NCBI RefSeq assembly: GCF_009604385.1
Contig: NZ_WEGJ01000007.1
Span: 153,145 to 217,144 of the forward strand
DNA from: Streptomyces smaragdinus
GTDB lineage: Bacteria; Actinomycetota; Actinomycetes; Streptomycetales; Streptomycetaceae
DNA length: 64,000 nucleotides
Direction of reading: 5' to 3'
The notes under the pieces are model-generated. The model saw only the letters and a list, made by a program, of their open reading frames with translations. It had not been told where the DNA came from and did no database searches. Of the stretch, positions 7,901 through 14,878 are shown piece by piece. How positions within the stretch are numbered: position 1 is the first letter of the stretch; every line of letters starts with the position of its first letter. The position numbers were made by a program, and so were the translations under genes.

Positions 7901-10350
7901 CGGAGGCGTACGGGCCGGTGCCCGCGCAGTTCTCCGACACCCGGCTGCGCGCCGGTTACGCCCGCGCGCGCCGTGCGGAGGCCGCCGCCGACTGGACACG
8001 GGCGCGGACGGAGGCCGCGGGCCTGGGGGGCTACCGCGACGCCGCCGGGCTCGCGGCGTACGCCGGGGGGCGGCTGGCGGAGGACGCCGGGGACTGGACG
8101 GCCGCCGTGGAGTGCTACGCCGGCTGCGGCGACCGCGCCGACGCCGGGGAGCGCGCCGCGCGGGCGCGGGGACGGCTGCTGGAGGCCACGGGGCAGTGGA
8201 CGGCGGCGGCGGAGGCGTACGAGGCGGCCGGGGACGGGGAGCGGCTGCTGCGGGTGCGGCGGCTGCGGGAGGCGCTGCCCTGGGCCGACGGGCTGGCGGA
8301 GGGCCGGCTGGTGGCCGACCGGTTCGCCGTCGGGGACGGCACGCATCCGTATCAGGCGCTGCGGGCCGCCGGCATCACCCCCGGTTCCTCGACGGAGGAC
8401 GTGCAGAACGCCGCGTACACGCTGATGGAGCAGGGCGGCATGGACTGGCGCCAGCGCGTCGCCCTGGACCAGCTGCGCCAGCCCGCCGGGCGGCTGCTGC
8501 TCGACGCCCAGCTGTACGCCCTGCGCGAGCCGCGCGAGCTCGCCGGAACTCTGGCGGAACTCGCTCCGGCGGACGGCGATTCGCTGCTCGCCACGCTCTG
8601 CGCCCGGCTGCCCGCCGACGCGCCGCTGCTGGTGCTGCTGGCCCGCGGCCGGCAGGAGGCGATCGAGCTGTGGGAGCGGCGGCTGCGCGAGAGCCCCGGC
8701 GACATGCGCACCGCGCACGCGCTGGCCGTGGCGTGGCTGTGGGAGGCGGAGGAGCGTGAACACAGCGGCGCCTGGGAACACGCCGTCACCGCCTGGCGGC
8801 ACACCCTCGCCTACTGGCCCGCCGTCCTCACCGACGACACGTACTGGACCCGCTGGCGCACCGGCCGCGCCGACTGCTTCGGCCACGCGCTGACCGCCGA
8901 GGCGCTGTCGAAGCTCCGCTGGGACCTGCACCAGGACCTCTTCGACCGGCTCTCCGCCCACGCCGAACGGCACGCCGCCCAGGGCCGCGCCGAGCAGGCG
9001 CGCGGACACGAGGACCTGATCACCGCGCTGGAGGAGGAGCTGGAGGCCGCCCGCCGGCTGAAGGAGGCCGGCGGACTGCCCCTCGACGACGGCACCGTCC
9101 TCGCGGCCGGCCCGGCGTACACCGGCCGGCAGGAGCTGGCGCGCGCCGTCGCCGCCCGCGTCGCGGACCTGGACGCCGCCGTGCGCCGGGGCGAGGAGCC
9201 GGGCGAGCTCACCGTGCAGGCGGTGCGCTGCGCCTTCAGCTCCCTGTCGGCGTCCCTCAGCTACTTCAGCCGCCACCGGTTCGAGCAGGCACTGCGCTCG
9301 CTGCCCGCCGTCGACGACCTGAGCGCCCTGGCGGAGGACTGCCCGCCGCAGCCCCGCACCCGGGACGGACACCTCGCGGACTGCGGGCACTGCCGCCGCT
9401 GGCTGGACACCGACCCGGCGTATCTGCTGCTCCCCCACCGCCGCGCCCGCCTCGTACAGGACACCGCCGATCTGTCGGTACGGGCCCATCTCGCCCTCGC
9501 GGGCGCCGCCCTGGCCGACGCGGACGGCGGACTGGAGCGGGCGTTCACCGGCTGGACGGCCGCCATCGCCGTCGCGGGCCAGGCCAAGACGGCGGTACGG
9601 ACCAAACGGGCCGTACTGCGGATGGTGCTGGGCCACGCGGAGACCCTGGCGGCCGACGAGACGGAGACCCGCGGCGACGCGCTGGGCGAGGCCATCGCCC
9701 TGATCGAACGCGCCCTCCCCCTGCTCGGCGGATTCGGCCGCGAACCGCTCACCGCCCGGCTCGCCGAACTGCTCTCCAGCCGCGGCATCTGGTACGGCTT
9801 CGGCTGCTCCGCGTACGGCCGCGAACGCGAGTGGGTGCCCGCGGAGAAGGACCTGCGCCGTGCCCTGGAGCTCAACCCCGAGTCTCCCAAGGCCCGCGAC
9901 AATCTGGTCCGCGCCCTCGTCTTTGGCCTGGACTCCGGTACGAGCGCCGTCGACCGGCTCACCGTGGTGCTGGACGCGCTGCGGCTCGTCCACGAGGGCC
10001 TGGAGCGGCTGCCCCGGCACCGGCGCTACCACGAGTCCCTGGGCGAGGCCCTCACGGACGTCGACACCATCGTGTTCGGCAACCTCACGCTCCAGGAGCT
10101 CATCACCGGCATCCAGCAGGTGCCGCCCTCCGGCCCGCCCCTGCCGCCCGCCGAACAGGCCGTGCAGCTCGCCGAGGAGGCCGAACAGCGGTTCCTCGCG
10201 GGCGACACGACCGGCGCGCTGAACCGGCTGGTGCGGGCCACCCGCGCCGACCCGTACAACTCCGACGTCCGCCGCCGCCTGATCGGCGCGGTGGAGCAGC
10301 GGCTGACCGAACTGACCGGACCGAACACCCCGCAGGAGCCCACCCGATGA
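4945..10350 (+). CDS. CHAT-domain peptidase fused to long TPR-like array, J-like domain and shared C-terminal region
   Basis: About 1801 residues. The N-terminal CHAT (caspase/HetF-associated with TPRs) domain shows both catalytic residues: His229 in LAAHGVYDG and Cys276 in VLNLCSGAEST, followed by the typical GLPAVVAMQ and FSPALLRAVG segments. CHAT proteins are caspase-like cysteine peptidases, several of them used in defence or programmed death. Residues ~550-1110 form a long array of ~34-residue helical repeats with a recurring GDW motif. Residues ~1133-1196 resemble the separate 149-aa protein encoded next (a degenerate J domain). Residues ~1250-1800 are related to the C-terminus of the preceding TPR protein and include DCPPQ...DCGHC cysteines. 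The stop overlaps the next start (ATGA). No secretion signal. The substrate is unknown. Confidence 0.9.
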   Translation: MQRYEELRIRARMLAPGRYLVAASGAAAAAGVVDLPAAPAEYRRRFERLVEKELGLAPAGGTQVAAGLRELGRELFDVLLEQPLPGVLDRAMDTAQQRQPAHGLRLRFDLPPELRELPLETLTAPAQQPQQSLAVNHNLSLIRTLNGDSPEPRLPDPAGRPTHIRLLVATASPRGCPPVLSAAEIAALEAQLPRVAVRMEVLHGATRSRLEELLTERGDEPTALLLAAHGVYDGARGEGFVLLETEDGGSDRVPGSVLGGMLVRAAGLRLVVLNLCSGAESTRLEPYSGLAQALVGRGLPAVVAMQSRITETASAVFSPALLRAVGRNCSLDEAMTTARRRISDLPGHTTHEWTVPAVFLHEKLRHGWLFRAREVRDEAEEGQDPLAEGLRAWRSYEHPFGHVTPAQMLGAARFLRDIRGDWEQVRRLARELPRGYADEAAALEEEAAVELAWPRVEELCRALVLGDRRAAETLVAGLPEGYARCLRVEAAEARELGELLDAARMAEDWRTVREGCARVLGRRPNGFLDAAGLMALAEEELELDEVYESALAAQEDGDWAAAREAYARIAGRRPEGYRDSVARACFTVGRIAEDAGDWTAAVAAYEDCPGYAGGRLHFARGRRAAADGDWAAAREAFARCVDLGKGWAGYAAGRLAEDAGDWAEAARAYSGGVLDGAHRLLYARGRAAGAEGDWPGAVRAFEELREAGGDPGGELAAARARVAELAAECEAGGDFERAAGLLAVLPDAADRSAYVRGRLAERAGDWATAVQAFQATARADAPDRLAYARARSCELGGLWEEAREYLAGLPPHLHDTADRMLWVSGRLADAQGDWAAVIEGFGRLADGYADGEVGRRRRFARARLAAGRGEWTAVTTLLEGVPDEAREGGVRLLRHRAAGMTAQAGGRWARAQAAYAEVADADPELRVLHDYARARTAELAEDWAGALALYDTLPDDHADVGTRAAYARARIAEEGADGTAGWRSVAEAYGPVPAQFSDTRLRAGYARARRAEAAADWTRARTEAAGLGGYRDAAGLAAYAGGRLAEDAGDWTAAVECYAGCGDRADAGERAARARGRLLEATGQWTAAAEAYEAAGDGERLLRVRRLREALPWADGLAEGRLVADRFAVGDGTHPYQALRAAGITPGSSTEDVQNAAYTLMEQGGMDWRQRVALDQLRQPAGRLLLDAQLYALREPRELAGTLAELAPADGDSLLATLCARLPADAPLLVLLARGRQEAIELWERRLRESPGDMRTAHALAVAWLWEAEEREHSGAWEHAVTAWRHTLAYWPAVLTDDTYWTRWRTGRADCFGHALTAEALSKLRWDLHQDLFDRLSAHAERHAAQGRAEQARGHEDLITALEEELEAARRLKEAGGLPLDDGTVLAAGPAYTGRQELARAVAARVADLDAAVRRGEEPGELTVQAVRCAFSSLSASLSYFSRHRFEQALRSLPAVDDLSALAEDCPPQPRTRDGHLADCGHCRRWLDTDPAYLLLPHRRARLVQDTADLSVRAHLALAGAALADADGGLERAFTGWTAAIAVAGQAKTAVRTKRAVLRMVLGHAETLAADETETRGDALGEAIALIERALPLLGGFGREPLTARLAELLSSRGIWYGFGCSAYGREREWVPAEKDLRRALELNPESPKARDNLVRALVFGLDSGTSAVDRLTVVLDALRLVHEGLERLPRHRRYHESLGEALTDVDTIVFGNLTLQELITGIQQVPPSGPPLPPAEQAVQLAEEAEQRFLAGDTTGALNRLVRATRADPYNSDVRRRLIGAVEQRLTELTGPNTPQEPTR
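6904..8097 (+). repeat. 27-bp exact direct repeat inside the CHAT gene
   Basis: The same 27 bases occur at 6904-6930 and 8071-8097 in the same frame, encoding RLAEDAGDW in two repeat units about 1.17 kb apart. A shorter related copy begins near 6717. This is repeat-array coding DNA that could recombine or change unit number. Confidence 0.8.
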
Positions 10351-10796
10351 TCAAGGACCCGGGGCTGCAGTGGCCGTCCCCGTTCCCGTACGACGTGCTC
10401 GCCCCCGCCGGCGTCACGCCGGACACCACGCACGAGGAGATGCAGGACGTGTCCTTCGCGCTGATGGAGCACGGGCTGATGGGCACCGAGACGCAGACCG
10501 CCTGGCACGAGCTGCGCTCCGTGGAGCAGCGGCTGCTGATCGACCTGGTGCTGTTCGACGCCGACCCGGCGGCGGAGATCCCCGCGCTGCTCGCCGCCCT
10601 CGCCGAGGAGCCCGCGGACGCCCAGGAGCCGCCGCAGGTACGCGAGTGCCTGACGCTGCGGCGGGCGGACTTCGACGGGCTGGCGGACGAACTGCGGCCG
10701 CTCGAGGCGCAGGCACCGGCCATACCGGCCGTCGCGGAGCTGGAGCGGGTGGAGCCGCCGGCCCTGCTCGACGAGTTCCTGACGTTCGACAGCTGA
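10347..10796 (+). CDS. J-domain-like small protein lacking HPD
   Basis: 149 residues; its ATG overlaps the CHAT stop (ATGA), implying translational coupling. Residues ~11-70 follow a J-domain plan: PYDVLAPAGVTPDTTHEEMQ looks like helix I, its loop and the start of helix II (compare Y-x-x-L-G-V-x-x-x-A-x-x-x-E-I), and AWHELRSVEQRLLIDLVLFD looks like helices III-IV (compare AYEVLSDPEKRxxYD). The HPD tripeptide that J proteins use to stimulate Hsp70 is absent. The CHAT protein carries a homologous stretch. The C-terminal half is acidic and Ala-rich. With GrpE- and DnaK-like genes immediately downstream, a role in coupling substrate or CHAT protein to the Hsp70 is inferred. The J-fold assignment is mine from pattern and needs structure prediction. 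Confidence 0.7.
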   Translation: MIKDPGLQWPSPFPYDVLAPAGVTPDTTHEEMQDVSFALMEHGLMGTETQTAWHELRSVEQRLLIDLVLFDADPAAEIPALLAALAEEPADAQEPPQVRECLTLRRADFDGLADELRPLEAQAPAIPAVAELERVEPPALLDEFLTFDS

Positions 10797-10815
10797 TCCG
10801 GGGGGACAGGGAGCG

Positions 10816-11271
10816 ATGAACGAACCACTGTCGGACGCCGACTACGCCGGGTTCCTGGTGTTCGCCGCGCAGGAGCGGCAGGAGGCGCTGCTGCTCGAAC
10901 TCGCGGGGGTGCTGGACTCCTTCGACCGGGTGCTGGCCGCCGGCCCCGACCCGGATCCGGCGGCGGGCCACGAGCGGCTGCGGATGCTCACCGGACAGCT
11001 GGAGCGCTTCGCCCGCTCGATGGGCCTGGAGCCCGTCGGGGCGGTCGGCGAGGACTTCGAGCCCGCCGTGCACCAGGCGGCGGAGGTACGCCCGGTGGCC
11101 GCCGGGGCGCGCGCCGACGAGGTGCTCGAGGTCCTGCAGCGCGGCTACCGGCACAGCGCCGACGGACGGCTGCTGCGGCCCGCGCGGGTGGCCGTGGCGG
11201 ACGTGGTCCAGACAGCGGACGCAGTCCCATCAGAGGCCGACGAGGCCGGCAACCGGAACGAGGAGCAGTGA
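10816..11271 (+). CDS. GrpE-like nucleotide exchange factor
   Basis: 151 residues, ATG preceded by a GGGAG stretch. The helical N-terminus (LLLELAGVLDSFDRVLAAG, LRMLTGQLERFARSMGLEPV) leads into the GrpE core pattern GEDFEPAVHQAAE and then EVLQRGYRHSADGRLLRPARVAVAD, which matches the beta-domain signature EVLQxGYxxxDRVLRPAxVxV. GrpE exchanges ADP for ATP on DnaK. It is shorter than housekeeping GrpE (~200 aa) because the long N-terminal coiled coil is reduced. The Hsp70 gene starts 1 bp after the stop, so this is probably a dedicated exchange factor for that Hsp70 rather than the housekeeping GrpE. Confidence 0.8.
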   Translation: MNEPLSDADYAGFLVFAAQERQEALLLELAGVLDSFDRVLAAGPDPDPAAGHERLRMLTGQLERFARSMGLEPVGAVGEDFEPAVHQAAEVRPVAAGARADEVLEVLQRGYRHSADGRLLRPARVAVADVVQTADAVPSEADEAGNRNEEQ

Positions 11272-11272
11272 A

Positions 11273-13414
11273 GTGAAGGCCATCGGCATCGACCTCGGCA
11301 CCACCAACAGCGTCATCTCGCGCTACGACGAGGGACGCTCGGCCGCGACCGTCCTCACCAACGGCGAGGGGGAGGTCCTCACCCCGTCCGTCGTCGCCAT
11401 GCGCTCGCGCGACGGGAAGGAGTCCCTGCTCGTCGGCCGTACGGCGGTCAACTACGCGGGCCGGCAGCCGCAGAACACCATCGTCTCCGTCAAGCGCCTG
11501 ATGGGCCGGGACTACGCCGACCCGGCGGTCGTCGAGGCCCGCGACCGGCTCGCGTACCCGATCGTCGCCGGACCGGACGAGGACCCGCGCGCCCACGTCA
11601 TGCTCTCCGACCGTCGCTACCGGCCGGCCGAGGTGTCCGGCCTCATCCTCAAGAAGCTGAAGCAGGACGCCTCCCGCTTCGTCGGCGACGAGGTCACCCA
11701 CGCCGTGATCACCGTCCCGGCGTACTTCCACGACTCGCAGCGCGCCGCCACCCGGGACGCCGGGCACCAGGCCGGGCTGATCGTAAAGAAAATCATCGAC
11801 GAGCCGACGGCGGCGGCCATCGCGTTCGGCATGGACGCCGGGCAGGAGCGGCGCCGGATCCTGGTGTACGACCTGGGCGGCGGCACGTTCGACATCTCGA
11901 TCCTCAACATGGTCAAGGGCACGCAGGGCCACGGCCAGTTCCAGGTGCTGGACTTCCACGGGGACAGCTGGCTGGGCGGCGACGACTTCGATCTGGCGAT
12001 CGTGGAGCGGATCGTCGAGTGGGTGAAGGCCGAGTGCGGGGTGGACCCGTCCGGCGACCGGCAGTTCCGCTACCTGGCCAAGGCCGCGGCCGAGTCCGCG
12101 AAGCGGCAGCTCAGCCAGGTTCAGGAGGCGGACATCATCATCCCGGCGGCGTTCCGCCCGGACGACGGCGGGCCGCTGGTCGACGTGGAGATGACGCTCA
12201 CCCGCGACGAGTTCAACGCGATGGTCCGCGAGCTGGTGGACCGCACCATGCGGCTGGTGAAGGAGGCGCTGAACCGGCAGTCCCTCGAGCGCGACGACAT
12301 CACCGACGTCCTGCTGGTCGGCGGTTCCACGCTCACCCCGCTCGTCTACCAGACGGTGGAGAGCTTCTTCGGCGCCGGGAAGGTCCGCCGCGACATCAAC
12401 CCCATGGAGTGCGTGGCGCTCGGCGCCGGGCTGCTCGCGGGGACGATGCAGGGCGTGGAGTGCCCGCAGTGCGGCAAGTCCAACGAGGACACCGCCGCCG
12501 TCTGCGAGTCGTGCGACGCCTCCCTCGCCGGCGCGCAGCCGCTGCAGGCGCCGGTGATCTACGAGGTCACGGGGATGGCGCTGGGCATCGGCGCGGTGAA
12601 GGGCACCCAGCGGGACATCTTCGTCCCGATCATCCCCCGCGGCACGCCGTATCCGCTGGCCGAGCCGCGCCGCAAGTCGTTCAACGCCACCGACGGGCGG
12701 CGGATCCGGGTGCCGGTGTACGAGGGCGACAACCCGGTGGCCAGCCGCAACAACGAGCAGGGGGTCATCGAGTTCGAGCTGCCGCAGGACATCGGCGCCG
12801 CCAGCCGGGTGGACGTGACGTTCAACTACGACTCCGACCGGATCGTCACCGTGCTCATCTCCGTGCCGGGCACGGACATGGCCAAGGAGACCACTCTGCG
12901 CACCGACACCCGGCGCACTCCGCCGCCGGACCAGGAGAAGGAGGACGACGCCGCGACGGTGCGCGAGCAGCTGACGTACACCATCTCCGACGCGCACCGG
13001 TTCCTCGACTCCTACGGGGAGTTCGTGCAGGAGCATCAGACGATGAAGATCCGCCGGGACATCGACCAGGCGCAGCACGTGCTGAACTTCGGTGACACCC
13101 CGGAGTGCCGGCGGATGATCGCGCTGCTGCGGCAGGACATGTACAGCTCGGGCATCGCCTCCCAGTTCCTGCTGGCGGAGCGGGCGGCGGACGGGGCGCC
13201 GCCGCAGCTGGCGCGGGACATCAACGCGGCGGTCGCCAGCGTGCAGCGGTCGTACCGCGGCGGCAACACCGAGCAGGCGGCGGAGCAGGCGCGGCTGCTG
13301 AAGGCTCTGGTGGCGCGGGTGTTCGTGCAGCGGAGTGTGCCGGGGGGCGACGACCTGAACCGCGACGGGCTGCTGGAGGTCTCGGAGGAGTACCTGCCGC
13401 GGTACGAGGGCTGA
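11273..13414 (+). CDS. Hsp70/DnaK-family chaperone with a zinc ribbon between ATPase and substrate domains
   Basis: 713 residues, GTG start with a GAGGAG site. ATPase signatures are complete: IGIDLGTTNSVIS at the N-terminus, ITVPAYFHDSQRAATRDAG, IIDEPTAAAIAFG, VYDLGGGTFDISIL and DVLLVGGSTLTPLV. Directly after the ATPase domain a four-cysteine ribbon is inserted (C397-x2-C400-x10-C411-x2-C414), where DnaK has its interdomain linker. A beta-rich substrate domain (FVPIIPRGTPYPL, FNATDGRRIRVPVYEGDN) and a helical lid follow. It lacks the usual C-terminal EVxD-type tail. Being in an operon with GrpE-like, J-like and CHAT genes, it is probably a specialised chaperone. The stop overlaps the next ATG. 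Confidence 0.93.
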   Translation: MKAIGIDLGTTNSVISRYDEGRSAATVLTNGEGEVLTPSVVAMRSRDGKESLLVGRTAVNYAGRQPQNTIVSVKRLMGRDYADPAVVEARDRLAYPIVAGPDEDPRAHVMLSDRRYRPAEVSGLILKKLKQDASRFVGDEVTHAVITVPAYFHDSQRAATRDAGHQAGLIVKKIIDEPTAAAIAFGMDAGQERRRILVYDLGGGTFDISILNMVKGTQGHGQFQVLDFHGDSWLGGDDFDLAIVERIVEWVKAECGVDPSGDRQFRYLAKAAAESAKRQLSQVQEADIIIPAAFRPDDGGPLVDVEMTLTRDEFNAMVRELVDRTMRLVKEALNRQSLERDDITDVLLVGGSTLTPLVYQTVESFFGAGKVRRDINPMECVALGAGLLAGTMQGVECPQCGKSNEDTAAVCESCDASLAGAQPLQAPVIYEVTGMALGIGAVKGTQRDIFVPIIPRGTPYPLAEPRRKSFNATDGRRIRVPVYEGDNPVASRNNEQGVIEFELPQDIGAASRVDVTFNYDSDRIVTVLISVPGTDMAKETTLRTDTRRTPPPDQEKEDDAATVREQLTYTISDAHRFLDSYGEFVQEHQTMKIRRDIDQAQHVLNFGDTPECRRMIALLRQDMYSSGIASQFLLAERAADGAPPQLARDINAAVASVQRSYRGGNTEQAAEQARLLKALVARVFVQRSVPGGDDLNRDGLLEVSEEYLPRYEG

Positions 13415-14832
13415 TGGCGGACGTCGGGCTGGACCTGGGCAGCACGGGGCTGCGCGTCGCGTGGACGGCGGACGACGGTTCGGTGCGCGACGGGCGGCTC
13501 GCGGAGGAGCACTGGTCGTGGCCGCGCTGCGAGACGGTGGCGGGCGGGCCGCTGCCGGTGGCGTTCTGGACGGCGAAGGAGCGGCTGGGGCGCTCCCCCG
13601 CGGCGGTGACGGAGGTCGCCGGGGCGCTGGCGCGGGTGCGGCGGATGGTGGAGGAGGACACCGGGGGGAGGGTCGGTTCGCTGGTGGTGTCCGTGCCCTT
13701 CCGCTTCGGGTCCGCCGCCCGGGGTGCGCTGCGGGAGGCGGCGGCGGGGGCGGGGCTGCCGGCGCCGCGGCTGCTGAGCGACGCGGTGGCCGCCGTGCTG
13801 GGGCGGGAGGGGGGCGGGCGGGCGCGGACGTATCTCGTGCACTGTCTGGGGTACGGGGGCTACGAGACGGCGGTCGTCCGCCGGGTGCGGGACAGCTGCC
13901 GGACGCTGGCGCACGAGGGCGTGACGGTGCCGAGCGGATCGCTGTTCGACCTGCATCTGCTGTACGCGCTCACCGGGTTCGTACGGCCGTCCGCCCTCTC
14001 GGAGGGTGACTGGCTGACGCTCCGGGCACAGGTGGCGTCGGCACGCGAGCGGCTGGGTACGTCACCGCGCCCCGTCCCGGTGTACCTCGACCCGCGGCGC
14101 GGGCGGGGGGTGCTGCTGGACCGGGAGCACGTCGAGGCGCTGTACGCCCACTACGCGCCGGCCGTCCGCCGGCTCACCGCGGAGGTCCTGGACCGCGCCG
14201 GGGTGACGGCGGGCGACGTCGACACCGTCCTGCTGACGGGCGGCTGCACGGCGGCGGCGGGGCTGCGGGAGGTGTTCGCCGCCGGCCACGACCGGCTCAC
14301 CGACGGGACGCCGGAGCTGCCGGCGCGCGGCGCCCTGGCGTACGCGTCGGGCCTGGACGCGCCGCCGGCCCCGTTCGCCGAGGCTCCGGCGGACCCCACC
14401 GTCACGCTGCCGGCCCCCGCGCTGCCGGAGCTGCGCCCGGCACCGTCCGTACCGCCGCCGCAACTCGCCGAGGCCCGGCGGCTGCTGGACCGGCGCCAGT
14501 TCGACGCGGCGGTGAAGACGTCCCACCTGGCCTGGGAGCTGCGCCCCCTGGACCCCGACGTGTTCGAAGAAATGCTCGCCGTCCACATCGACGCGGCCAA
14601 CGCGGACGGCGTCGACCCCCACGCGGCGGAGCGCTGGCTGGGCTGCGCCCTCCTCCACGACCCGTCCGACACCCGCGTCCGCACCCTCCTGGCCGCCCGC
14701 CTCTACGCCCGTGCGGTGACGCTGGCCACCGAGGACCGCCCGACGGAGGCCCGCGAGGCCCTGACCAAGTGCGTCTCCCTGGAACCGGACCACCGCCGGG
14801 CACAGGCGCTGCTCGAGCGGCTGGGAGGATGA
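13414..14832 (+). CDS. second Hsp70-like actin-fold ATPase with helical C-terminus
   Basis: 472 residues; ATG overlaps the DnaK-like stop (TGATG). It begins ADVGLDLGSTGLRVAW, the phosphate-1 loop of Hsp70/actin ATPases, and has LVVSVPFRFGSAARGAL, VTAGDVDTVLLTGGCTAAAG (adenosine motif) and a cysteine-containing VHCLGYGGYETAV where DnaK has the phosphate-2 DLGGGT loop, so ATP hydrolysis may be weak or altered. There is no substrate-binding beta domain. After a Pro-rich linker (residues ~325-350) the C-terminus looks like TPR helices (AWELRPLDPDVFEEMLAVHI, REALTKCVSLEPDHRRAQAL). It is the last gene of the operon. A co-chaperone or sensor partner of the full-length Hsp70 is inferred; function unknown. 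Confidence 0.8.
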   Translation: MADVGLDLGSTGLRVAWTADDGSVRDGRLAEEHWSWPRCETVAGGPLPVAFWTAKERLGRSPAAVTEVAGALARVRRMVEEDTGGRVGSLVVSVPFRFGSAARGALREAAAGAGLPAPRLLSDAVAAVLGREGGGRARTYLVHCLGYGGYETAVVRRVRDSCRTLAHEGVTVPSGSLFDLHLLYALTGFVRPSALSEGDWLTLRAQVASARERLGTSPRPVPVYLDPRRGRGVLLDREHVEALYAHYAPAVRRLTAEVLDRAGVTAGDVDTVLLTGGCTAAAGLREVFAAGHDRLTDGTPELPARGALAYASGLDAPPAPFAEAPADPTVTLPAPALPELRPAPSVPPPQLAEARRLLDRRQFDAAVKTSHLAWELRPLDPDVFEEMLAVHIDAANADGVDPHAAERWLGCALLHDPSDTRVRTLLAARLYARAVTLATEDRPTEAREALTKCVSLEPDHRRAQALLERLGG

Positions 14833-14847
14833 CGATATCCGCTCGCC

Positions 14848-14863
14848 CCCGCCGGGCGGCGGG
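14848..14863 (+). terminator. short GC hairpin after the CHAT/Hsp70 operon
   Basis: CCCGCC (14848-14853) and GGCGGG (14858-14863) form a 6-bp stem with a 4-nt loop, 16 nt after the operon's last stop codon. It is weak and also lies where the -35 of the next promoter would be, so termination is only possible. Confidence 0.3.
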
Positions 14864-14865
14864 CC

Positions 14866-14871
14866 TACCCT
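14866..14871 (+). promoter_or_regulatory. -10 element of a probably leaderless promoter (Sir2 gene)
   Basis: TACCCT lies exactly 7 nt before the ATG at 14879, the spacing typical of leaderless Streptomyces transcripts (TANNNT then 5-7 nt then ATG/GTG). No ribosome binding site is present upstream of the Sir2 start. Confidence 0.5.
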
Positions 14872-14878
14872 CGGCGGC

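Noticed and set aside
4792..10032. 1746-codon open frame antisense to the CHAT gene
   Set aside because: Long antisense frames are expected at this GC content; composition (Gln/Arg/Pro/Gly-rich) and lack of motifs mark it as a shadow.
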